DNA from: Actinomycetes bacterium
Lineage (GTDB): Bacteria; Actinomycetota; Acidimicrobiia; Acidimicrobiales; JABEUL01
DNA length: 39,372 bases
Direction of reading: 5' to 3'
NCBI GenBank assembly: GCA_021791915.1
Contig: JAJYVQ010000004.1
Coordinates: forward strand, 1 to 39,372
Part shown: piece after piece, positions 29,168-39,086 of the stretch
Layout: the number at the start of each line of letters is the position of its first letter
Position numbering within the stretch: the stretch's first letter is position 1
The notes under the pieces: model-generated
What the model was told of the DNA's origin: nothing
Seen by the model: the letters and a program-made list of their open reading frames with translations, nothing else
Databases searched by the model: none
Made by a program: the position numbers and the translations under genes

Positions 29168-29798
29168 CTATTGACTCCTTTAATGACGATTTCAGGTTCA
29201 AAGCCAATAACTGAGCTAGTCCAAAAGGCTCAGGATAGCTTAAAACGGTTATGGATGCTGGTGTGATAACAAGTCTCTGGAAACAGTTTAAGTGCATTCC
29301 TAAAGCGAAATTAACCAATATTTTAATCGGATCTGCGTGGGAAACCAATACTACCGATTTACCTCGTTGATTTTCCAAGCAGTAATCCAAGAACATTTTC
29401 ATCCGATATTCCATTTCCAAAAAGGATTCGCCATCTGGAAATCTGAAACTAGCTGGATTTTTGTGGAGCTGATCCCAATTTTTAATCTTATAAAGGTCTT
29501 TTAAGTTCCTCCCCGTGTATTTTCCGAAGTCGCACTCAATTAATTTATCTTCGATAATCACTTCTTTTTTGAGAATTGCAGCAATCTGTTCTGCTGTCTG
29601 CAACGCTCTTTCTAAAGGGGACGAATAAACTGCCGCAACTTTATTCTTAAAAGCGTCAAAGATAATTTTGCCAGCTTTTTTTGCATCGTCTAAACCTTTT
29701 TCTGACAAGTTCAGCCCGGGTCTACGTCCTGGCAATACCTTTCCCGTAGTTGGGGTTGTTCCATGTCTAACCAATATAATATGAGTGGGAGTTTTCAT
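29160..29798 (-). CDS. MSMEG_4193-type histidine phosphatase (putative phosphomutase)
   Basis: 'HIILVRHGTTPTTGKVLPGRRPGLNLSEKG', 'VYSSPLERALQTAEQIA'. Overlaps the DUF3090 gene by 8 nt. Confidence 0.9.
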   Translation of the reverse strand: MKTPTHIILVRHGTTPTTGKVLPGRRPGLNLSEKGLDDAKKAGKIIFDAFKNKVAAVYSSPLERALQTAEQIAAILKKEVIIEDKLIECDFGKYTGRNLKDLYKIKNWDQLHKNPASFRFPDGESFLEMEYRMKMFLDYCLENQRGKSVVLVSHADPIKILVNFALGMHLNCFQRLVITPASITVLSYPEPFGLAQLLALNLKSSLKESIGA

Positions 29799-29911
29799 AT
29801 ATTCACAATATCCGAGGCGCTAAATACCAAATAAAGCGTTAATTTAACACTATCTGATTAAAGATCAACTTATTTCAGATTGAACCCGCTTTTAATAAAC
29901 TTCTTATAATA

Positions 29912-31075
29912 CTATTTCACGGGTATATATTTTCGGGTCCGCTGAGCAGCAAATTCAGGCCAACGTTTCCTTGAAATTCTGGCAAGTTTATGCATGAGTT
30001 CTACTGCTTCTTGGTCCTCGTCTGAAGGCTTAGTTTCAAGCAATCCTTTTTTAATCATTCCATCGATTATCTCTTTACCTCGGTCGGTACGAATAACTAA
30101 TAGAGTCCAGTCAGCAAACTTTCCGATTCCGCCAGCAGAAATATCGGCATGTTCGGCAGCAAAATCAGGACACATTTTGCAGCCTTCCCTTGTCCAATGA
30201 TGTGCCTCTTTAAGGGGAATCTCATGATAAGAGCCGTCGTGACACCAGATCTGAAATACCCCTTTAATGTTCATCTTCTTTATGGTTTCACGCTTAATGC
30301 CGTACCTTTGATCGAAAAGTTCATCAAATATTGCGTCATCAAATGTCTTTGAACATAAAAGTCCTATAGTAAGTACAAATCTACGGGCAGTTTTGCCAGC
30401 TTTTTTTGCAGATAACGCATTAGGAACAGAAGCCTGACATCCCATTCCAACCAACGCTAGCCTGTCGATACCTTTATTGCTGGCATCTAGGTAGGCAATC
30501 GGATTTGCCGAATATGTGTATCTACTTCCAGCTCCTCTAACTATCTCTTCTTTGGTAGTGGCAACAGTAGGTATCGCTTTCCAACTGCTACTGTCATTTT
30601 CCAACTCCGAAATTAACGCTCCATTTATAATGTCATTTTCTAATGCATAAAGTAATATCGAAGTGACAACGCCACCATCTTGCCCAACTTCCTGCAGATT
30701 GGAGTCAGTTGTTCTAGCCAAAATAATATCTTGGTAGATCCCAGATACTTCTTCTTCGGTACGGTTTCTTCCGTGCATAAAAATATCGATTTCGGACTCC
30801 CAGTCTCTGAATCTGGGGCATGCTCTAGTACACAAAGTACAACCCCGTTGCCCATGTGTGCAGTCTTCTTTACCTCCGTCGATATCTAAATGAAAAGGTT
30901 TATACGCACCGTTCTTATCATCGTAGTCCAAAACGTCGTGAGGACATACGATCACACAAGCCGAACATCCTGTGCAGAGTCCGCTTGTTACTACTTCACT
31001 ATAAAGTTCTTTCCATTGTGGCTTATCAGGAGGCATACTTATATAGTAAGCAATTTTTGGAGCCCGCATGTACAA
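29912..31075 (-). CDS. Coenzyme F420 hydrogenase/dehydrogenase beta-subunit (FrhB/FdhB) family iron-sulfur protein
   Basis: N-terminal 'CTGCSACVIVCP...CTLCTRACP'; 'QDGGVVTSILLYALE', 'GMGCQASVPNAL', 'GLLCSKTF', 'CKMCPDFAAEHADISAGGIG'. Possible start 31036. Confidence 0.88.
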   Translation of the reverse strand: MYMRAPKIAYYISMPPDKPQWKELYSEVVTSGLCTGCSACVIVCPHDVLDYDDKNGAYKPFHLDIDGGKEDCTHGQRGCTLCTRACPRFRDWESEIDIFMHGRNRTEEEVSGIYQDIILARTTDSNLQEVGQDGGVVTSILLYALENDIINGALISELENDSSSWKAIPTVATTKEEIVRGAGSRYTYSANPIAYLDASNKGIDRLALVGMGCQASVPNALSAKKAGKTARRFVLTIGLLCSKTFDDAIFDELFDQRYGIKRETIKKMNIKGVFQIWCHDGSYHEIPLKEAHHWTREGCKMCPDFAAEHADISAGGIGKFADWTLLVIRTDRGKEIIDGMIKKGLLETKPSDEDQEAVELMHKLARISRKRWPEFAAQRTRKYIPVK

Positions 31076-31179
31076 TTAGCTGATTTTTTGAGATTTTAAG
31101 GAATAAACAAAAACATAGCTGTACGAATCGCCTCTTTTAGATTGATACAATAAAGGTCTCTGTGTTAAGCTGAGAATAA

Positions 31180-31569
31180 ATGAAATCCAAATCAAAATTT
31201 CTTATATACGTCACAATAGGCGGATTTGTTGGAACGTTATTGCGGTATGAAATTTTTATGTTTATTAGGAGTTCGCAATATTCGTTCCCGTGGGATACGC
31301 TAACCGTGAACATAGTAGGTGCATTCATTGTAGGGCTCGTGGCAAGCATTATCATAAAGATTTCAAATCCACCTGTATCAGTTCGTCCAACAGTTTTAAT
31401 CGGTTTCTGCGGCGCTTTAACAACTGAGTCCACAATGGCAGTAAATATAGACAAACTAATGTCTCTTAATGAACTGTTTATTGCAATTATATTTTTCATT
31501 GTTACATTAGTTGTCGGTCTATCCGCTGTTATGTTTGGAAACAAACTTGGCGAGTTAATTACAAAATAA
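31180..31569 (+). CDS. crcB: Fluoride efflux transporter CrcB/Fluc
   Basis: 'GGFVGTLLRYEIF', 'TLTVNIVGAFIVGLVA', 'GFCGALTTESTM'. Confidence 0.92.
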   Translation: MKSKSKFLIYVTIGGFVGTLLRYEIFMFIRSSQYSFPWDTLTVNIVGAFIVGLVASIIIKISNPPVSVRPTVLIGFCGALTTESTMAVNIDKLMSLNELFIAIIFFIVTLVVGLSAVMFGNKLGELITK

Positions 31570-31585
31570 AAAAAGAAAGAATCCA

Positions 31586-31915
31586 ATGGAGCTAAAAAAC
31601 GAAGAAGCCTTAAAACTTACAATAATTTACGGTGAAAATGATCAATACAACCATCACCCGCTTTACGTTGAAATAGTAAAACGAGCACACGAGTTTGGTT
31701 TGGCTGGAGCTACTGTAGTACGTGGAATTGAAAGTTATGGCAGAACTAATCATATTCATTCTACAAGAATTCTTTCTTTGTCTTCAGATTTACCCATCGT
31801 TATTACGATTATAGATTTAGAAGAAAAAATTACTGAATTTTATAAATCGATCGCTGAACTTTTGGGTGGAGGCATTGCATTTGTAGAAAAAGTGACTGTA
31901 TTGCACTATAGCTAA
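31586..31915 (+). CDS. DUF190 family protein
   Basis: 'LTIIYGENDQYNHHPLYVEIVKRAHEFGLAGATVVRGIESYG', 'ILSLSSDLPIVITIIDLEEKI'. Confidence 0.92.
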   Translation: MELKNEEALKLTIIYGENDQYNHHPLYVEIVKRAHEFGLAGATVVRGIESYGRTNHIHSTRILSLSSDLPIVITIIDLEEKITEFYKSIAELLGGGIAFVEKVTVLHYS

Positions 31916-31932
31916 AACAAGAATACGGTAAG

Positions 31933-32292
31933 TTGCTTATTTTATTAACCGGAATAGCGGGAAGCGTAGGAGCCGTCCTAAGATACTTAACTGATAAATT
32001 TATCAGCGACAAAATATACGGTGAATTTCCCTTGGGAACTTTTATAATCAACGCCTCGGGTTCGTTTCTTTTGGGATTGATAGTCGGATTGGGATCAGCC
32101 CATCACCTCTCTAGCTTTTATTCAACTGTATTAGGTACGGGCTTTTGTGGCGCATTTACCACTTTTTCAACTTATATGTATGAAACTTACAACCTAATTA
32201 TGTCAAAATCTTATCTTCAGGCAACACTAAATCTACTTGGAACTACCGCAATATGTATAACATTTGCAGCAGTTGGCTTATACCTAAAATAG
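31933..32292 (+). CDS. crcB: Fluoride efflux transporter CrcB/Fluc, second copy
   Basis: 'GIAGSVGAVLRYLTDKF', 'GTFIINASGSFLLGLI', 'GTGFCGAFTTFSTYMYE'. TTG start. Confidence 0.92.
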   Translation: MLILLTGIAGSVGAVLRYLTDKFISDKIYGEFPLGTFIINASGSFLLGLIVGLGSAHHLSSFYSTVLGTGFCGAFTTFSTYMYETYNLIMSKSYLQATLNLLGTTAICITFAAVGLYLK

Positions 32293-32429
32293 TCATAGAT
32301 ATTGATGGGGTCGTCAACGGCTCAGATACAAATCGGCGAGTTAACAAAATGAGTTTTTATGCCTACCCACCAAAAAGTGCCTTTCATCTGGGTTGCCTTC
32401 ATCTGGAATACTTTCATCTGGAATACTAG
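32289..32429 (+). pseudogene. Possible N-terminal HAD-hydrolase remnant
   Basis: Open frame 'IVIDIDGVVNGSDTNRRVNKMSFYAYPPKS...' with DxDGVxN motif, then a 15-bp repeat and a stop; no start codon. Confidence 0.35.
32381..32425. repeat. 15-bp tandem repeat (CTTTCATCTGGAATA type) x3
   Basis: Units at 32381, 32396 and 32411; the last two are nearly identical. Confidence 0.9.
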
Positions 32430-32707
32430 TGTATTGAAATTGCTTAATTTCCCAAAACGAAAGACACCAATTAGATGTATAAGGTTTAGCAAAAAGAAAC
32501 CAAAAGTAGTGCTTTCTACCGTTGCATCCGAGTGAGTATCAGTGAGTCTCATCGGATAAAACGGTGTTTTGTATTTCATGAAATTATTAATCTATTAAAG
32601 AAATTTGCTCTTTCAAGTTGGAAGGTCCGCCAAGGTTCCTGTGATTGAGAATTTAAGACACTTATAAATTACTTTCTTTATTCATCAAGAAATGACTGCT
32701 ATATATT

Positions 32708-32721
32708 TAATATGCATATTA
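32708..32721. promoter_or_regulatory. 14-bp perfect palindrome TAATATGCATATTA upstream of antitoxin remnant
   Basis: Perfect dyad ending 11 bp before the Phd/VapB-like frame. Confidence 0.45.
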
Positions 32722-32731
32722 TAATAATTAT

Positions 32732-32950
32732 GCGATAAGACAACTTACTGCAACGAAAGCGAAGACTTTACTTTTAGCACTACTCGACGCAGTTGCCACC
32801 AGATATGAAGTCGAGATAACTAAGCACGGTCATACAGTTGCACGTTTAGTGCCAGCTTCTATAAGGCACTCATTTAGAGGCAAACTGACTGGGACTGCAC
32901 GTACTTCTGTTTCTAAACACGAGGATCTTTATTCGACTTATGAAAAATAG
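32732..32950 (+). pseudogene. Phd/VapB-family antitoxin remnant (start codon out of frame)
   Basis: Frame: AIRQLTATKAKTLLLALLDAVATRYEVEITKHGHTVARLVPASIRHSFRGKLTGTARTSVSKHEDLYSTYEK*. The only nearby ATG (32730) is out of frame. Confidence 0.75.
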
Positions 32951-32958
32951 AATGTGGA

Positions 32959-33226
32959 GTGCCTGCGGTTTTAATGGATACGCACGTAGTTCATTGGTGG
33001 TCAACAGAACCAGAAAAAAGTTAGCTTGAAGCACTAGCTGCAGAAGTAAGATCCATTACATTAACTTTGGTAATTGCTAAAACTGCCATGATGCTTGATT
33101 CAACTTTTCCAAACGATCCTTCTTGCCGTATAATTTATGCCACCGCGGTTGAACGCAGTTGGATGCTCCTCACTTAAGATCAAAACTGCTTAAACATCCC
33201 TTTCCAGTGCAAATTGTACTGTGGTA
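32959..33226 (+). pseudogene. VapC-like PIN-domain toxin remnant
   Basis: Frame: VPAVLMDTHVVHWWSTEPEKS*LEALAAEVRSITLTLVIAKTAMMLDSTFPNDPSCRIIYATAVERSWMLLT*, then +1 frame SKLLKHPFPVQIVLW*. In-frame stops at 33022 and 33175. Confidence 0.75.
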
Positions 33227-33380
33227 ATTATCGTTGACCAGTTGATATGAGAATAATTTGTACCTATTGGCCCTTAATCATCTGCAAAAATATTTCTCCA
33301 CAATTTTTAGGTCATTGAATTAGGCGTCACAAACCTTACTTTCGGATTTAGTTCAGATATAAATAGTATTATTTTCATTT

Positions 33381-33420
33381 CCCAGTTGTGATGTCCCAGT
33401 TGTGATGTCCCAGTTGTGAT
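33381..33420. repeat. 14-bp tandem repeat CCCAGTTGTGATGT x ~2.9
   Basis: Units at 33381, 33395 and 33409, perfect. Confidence 0.92.
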
Positions 33421-33529
33421 TAATTGAATTTATCTTAAGAAAATTTAACAATTCCTTAAAATTTTGCTAAAAGATCCAACACAGTTTCCAACGAATATAA
33501 GTATATATCTTTTAAGTTAGGAGGACGAA

Positions 33530-33748
33530 ATGAAACTTTTCAAACACTTAAAAACTACTAAAAATGCTGATAATTCCGTTTATCAATTAAATCAACCATA
33601 TTTTTTAACTAAAAACCGTGCCAAATCAGTAGCTGGTCTGAAGCACATTGAAGAGTTAAATATCAAAATGACTTATCCTGGACCTGCAAGCTATCACATT
33701 ACTGTACCAACATACAGCCAAAGACCAGCACAATTCAAACAAATTTAG
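33530..33748 (+). CDS. Hypothetical small protein (72 aa)
   Basis: Strong SD TTAGGAGGACGAA directly before ATG; basic, no recognised family. Confidence 0.6.
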   Translation: MKLFKHLKTTKNADNSVYQLNQPYFLTKNRAKSVAGLKHIEELNIKMTYPGPASYHITVPTYSQRPAQFKQI

Positions 33749-33766
33749 TCTTTGGCAAATTGAAAA

Positions 33767-34243
33767 TTAGTACTTGGCGAGTTCGGCGAGAACTGCCTGA
33801 GCGTGGCCGTCAGCTTTAACTTTATACCAGGATTTTAAAACGGTACCCTTTTCATCAATTAAAAAAGTTGACCTTATAGTACCGACAGATTTTTTCCCAT
33901 AAAGCATTTTTTCTCCCCAAGCGCCATATGATTCCATCACATTATGGTCAGGGTCAGACAAGAGCTGAAATTTCAGCTTATATTTCTCAATAAATTTTTG
34001 ATGACTTTCGGCACTGTCAGGCGATATTCCTACCACTGGCACATTTAGCTTTGAGTACTCACGTAAATTATTTTGAAACTGACAAGCTTCTGTAGTGCAT
34101 CCAGGAGTATCATCTTTCGGATAAAAATAAATAACAGCCTTGGATCCTTTAAAATCCGACAATTTTACAACTTTTCCGTCTTGATTCTTCAAAGCAAAAG
34201 CAGGTGCCTTTGAGCCTTTTTCAATTTTTTCCATGTCTAACAT
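33767..34243 (-). CDS. bcp: Peroxiredoxin, Bcp/PrxQ type
   Basis: 'KAVIYFYPKDDTPGCTTEACQFQNN', 'VVGISPDSAESHQKF', 'GTIRSTFLIDEKG'. Confidence 0.95.
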   Translation of the reverse strand: MLDMEKIEKGSKAPAFALKNQDGKVVKLSDFKGSKAVIYFYPKDDTPGCTTEACQFQNNLREYSKLNVPVVGISPDSAESHQKFIEKYKLKFQLLSDPDHNVMESYGAWGEKMLYGKKSVGTIRSTFLIDEKGTVLKSWYKVKADGHAQAVLAELAKY

Positions 34244-34323
34244 ATTACACAGCTATTAACAGAACTTATTACATAACCAAAAAAAATTGGAACTAAGCTT
34301 TAAGTATAAAATGAAGTGAAACC

Positions 34324-34355
34324 AGAATTTTATAAATAAAAGAATTTTATAAATT
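34324..34355. repeat. 17-bp tandem duplication AGAATTTTATAAATAAA x ~1.9
   Basis: 34324-34340 versus 34341-34355. Confidence 0.8.
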
Positions 34356-34400
34356 ACAAGCTATTAAATATAAAAATATCTGGTGTATAAAAGTGCTTAG

Positions 34401-36263
<1,863 letters not shown>

Positions 36264-36671
36264 GAAGTATTCATCTATTACTTAACCAAGTAAGTAAAAT
36301 TCGAATAAAATTAGGTTATCCTTTGATATCCTTATTAGTTTATTGATAGCCAAGAGTACAAATAAAGTTAAAGATATTTTCTGCTAAGCACCTTATAGAA
36401 AATGTTCACCATAGAGACTGTTCATTAAATAGGCTAATTATAAGAGCGGCTGTTCATATAATTTAAACAATTTTGGTTTAATTAAATTACTTTTACAATT
36501 TTTCAATCATTAAACTTAATCAACTGGTCGTGGGCGCAGATCAAAAGCTAAAATAAACCAGAAAAAAGAAAGTGTATCGACAGCCATACATTCAATTTAT
36601 TGTATAAACTTTAACGAATTGGTTGAACCAGAAAACCTGCTCTATGGAAACTTTAGTATGATATTAGAAAT

Positions 36672-37508
36672 ATGAACAATAACGGAACGGAAAACAACCG
36701 AATACTTTGCATAGCCGCACATCCAGATGATTTAGACTTTGGAGCAGCTGGAACTATCGCAGGATGGGTAGATAAAGGCTACGACATCTCATATCTGATC
36801 GCCACAAAAGGTGATGCGGGGGGATCGGATCTTGGGATTGAAAGGTCCGATATGGCAGCCATTAGACAGACTGAACAGATCGAAGCTGCAAAGCAAGTAG
36901 GCGTAGATAAAGTTTACTTTTTGGATTTTAAAGATGGTCAAGTAAAACCAGACGACAAATTAAATGAGGCAATTACCAAAACTATAAGAGAAGTTAAACC
37001 GTTTCGGATATTGGGACCATCCCCCGAGATAAGTTGGACCAGGATTGCCGCTTCACACCCTGACCATTTGGCAGTCGGTTCTGCTACACTTTTTAGCGTC
37101 TATCCTTATGCCAGAAATCCATTTGCATTTCCACATCTATTAGAAAACGGATTAGATGCTCACATTGTAAAGGAGCTCTGGCTAATGGCCTCGCCTCACG
37201 CATTTATAGGTCCAATTCAAGGTCAACTAACTTTCAGTACACAGACAAATGACAGATCTAGCAACACTCAAGTTAACGGAATATTTCCAAATATCGTAAC
37301 AGGCAACAACGGCACAAAGATTACTGCAGTCGATGTCAGTGCTAACTTTGAGAAAAAAATCAAAGCTCTAGCTAGTCATAAATCACAGATAAACGATATC
37401 GATGCCATTGAATCTATGTTGAGACAGTTTTTAAGTTACAACGCAAAACTTTACGGTGGGGAAGATCACATACTAGCAGAGGCATTTCAGGTTGTTACGG
37501 ATCTTTAA
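36672..37508 (+). CDS. PIG-L/LmbE family deacetylase
   Basis: 'RILCIAAHPDDLDFGAAGTIAGWVDKGYDISYLIATKGDAGG', 'ASHPDHLAVGSATL'. Confidence 0.9.
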   Translation: MNNNGTENNRILCIAAHPDDLDFGAAGTIAGWVDKGYDISYLIATKGDAGGSDLGIERSDMAAIRQTEQIEAAKQVGVDKVYFLDFKDGQVKPDDKLNEAITKTIREVKPFRILGPSPEISWTRIAASHPDHLAVGSATLFSVYPYARNPFAFPHLLENGLDAHIVKELWLMASPHAFIGPIQGQLTFSTQTNDRSSNTQVNGIFPNIVTGNNGTKITAVDVSANFEKKIKALASHKSQINDIDAIESMLRQFLSYNAKLYGGEDHILAEAFQVVTDL

Positions 37509-37742
37509 TTTGGATATCGTAAACAGCTATTTCCATTGACACTTTTTAAATGATATTCACAGACAATGTTTTGAAAAACATTTAGCAAATAAATTAATTA
37601 ATATCCATGCTTAAATTTAAAAACAGAAACTATAACATACGTCAAACTGTTTTCAACTCGTTTTTTATTGTAAGACAGCAAATTAACGGTTAAACTTTTT
37701 AACTCATTGATATAACTTATTGCCTGAGAACAATTTATACAG

Positions 37743-39083
37743 CTAATGTGGTTTTTTGGAAAGAGTTACTGATACTTTGTTCTGACTTTCAGCAACTATT
37801 TCTGATTTTGAATCACCTTTGGCATACCTTTCTGGATTCTTATCGAACTGTTCTTTACACTTACCAGAACAAAAGTAGTAACCTTTCTTCAGATATATCG
37901 AAGTAGCAGCCGCATTCTCTTTATCGACCTGCATCTTACAGATTGGGTCTATCGCAAATTTTGAACTATCTTTTGATTTAAGGCTACTTAAATATAAAAT
38001 TATAGTTGCTATAAATATGACAATAAAAATCAAGTCTAAATAAAAATTGTAGTTAAACCCAAAGTCGGTTTTATTGATAGTAATTGAGCTGTTGGAAGGA
38101 ACTAAATGTAACCCCGCAAATATTAATTTCGTCAGCTCACCAGTCACTGCCATAACCAAATAAAATGAAACATACATTTTTATTGCAGAAGACACCCCAT
38201 AAAATTTCCTATAGATTAAAAGGAGTGGAAACGTAATTAGGTCAGCAAATACAAATGACATAACTCCAGAAAAAGAAATTCCATCTTTATATAAAGCAGC
38301 TGCCAAAGGAATATTACCAACTGAACAAACAAAACTTAAAGTAGCTATAATAGGTCCAATCGCAGCGTTCTCAATGTCAGTGTAAACTCCGTGATTTGAG
38401 ATAAATAGGGACCTCCAAAAAGATACAGGTACAGCTTTGGCAATCAATCCTGCTACCAAAAATCCAATCAAAAGCTCATATTTTAGCATTCTGATATCCG
38501 AAAGTGAATATGATGCTGCATCTTTAATTTTTGTAATAAAAGTTCTATCAGCTGTTTGTAACATATCGACTTCCGTAATATCTGATAACATGTCTTCTTT
38601 TGTATTCGTAGCTTTATCCAAGTGCTCCATTATCTTGGCCTGTTGACTTTTTGGAAAAAATATTTTACCTACAATACTAAAAAGGATAATTAAAATTGCT
38701 CCTCCGATAAATTCTGCCAACAGAAACTGCCATCCCATCAAAATCGCCATTACTATTCCCAACTCAATTACTAAATTTGTAGATGCAAACATAAAGACAT
38801 TTGCGGATACAAAATCTGCCCCTTTTTGGAAGATCGACTTTGACATCGCCGACGCCGCATATGAACAAGATGAAGAGGCAAATCCAAATATCGAGGCTCT
38901 CAAAGTACAGACAGCAGATCCGCTTCCAAGCTTTTTTTCGATCTCTTTTTTCCTAAAAAATGACTGGATTACCCCCGATAGGCTGAATCCCAAGACAAGG
39001 GCCCAAAACGTCGCAAAAAACATAAGTCCCGACTCCTTCAGAGACTGAAAGATAAGTGAAACCGCTCTTAAGACACCAAACAT
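37743..39083 (-). CDS. ArsP_1/DUF318-type permease with C-terminal YHS domain
   Basis: 8+ TM segments, 'CTLRASIFGFASSSCSYAASAMSKSIFQKGADFVSANVFMFASTNLVIELG'; C-terminus 'DPICKMQVDKENAAATSIYLKKGYYFCSGKCKEQFDKNPERY'. Confidence 0.85.
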   Translation of the reverse strand: MFGVLRAVSLIFQSLKESGLMFFATFWALVLGFSLSGVIQSFFRKKEIEKKLGSGSAVCTLRASIFGFASSSCSYAASAMSKSIFQKGADFVSANVFMFASTNLVIELGIVMAILMGWQFLLAEFIGGAILIILFSIVGKIFFPKSQQAKIMEHLDKATNTKEDMLSDITEVDMLQTADRTFITKIKDAASYSLSDIRMLKYELLIGFLVAGLIAKAVPVSFWRSLFISNHGVYTDIENAAIGPIIATLSFVCSVGNIPLAAALYKDGISFSGVMSFVFADLITFPLLLIYRKFYGVSSAIKMYVSFYLVMAVTGELTKLIFAGLHLVPSNSSITINKTDFGFNYNFYLDLIFIVIFIATIILYLSSLKSKDSSKFAIDPICKMQVDKENAAATSIYLKKGYYFCSGKCKEQFDKNPERYAKGDSKSEIVAESQNKVSVTLSKKPH

Positions 39084-39086
39084 GAT

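Noticed and set aside
30640-31099. Several small plus-strand ORFs over the FrhB-like gene
   Set aside because: The minus-strand frame carries clear Fe-S and FrhB motifs; the plus-strand ORFs are shadows.
32322-32579. 85-aa antisense ORF with FQMK repeats
   Set aside because: Generated by the 15-bp repeats on the opposite strand; no coding signature.
33381-33420. CRISPR-like repeats (CCCAGTTGTGATGT x3)
   Set aside because: Directly adjacent copies with no spacers; a simple tandem repeat.
34244-34400. Possible TPP riboswitch before thiC
   Set aside because: Looked for CUGAGA / GAUC / GGxAAUxCC type core segments and found none; the region is AT-rich with a 17-bp duplication.
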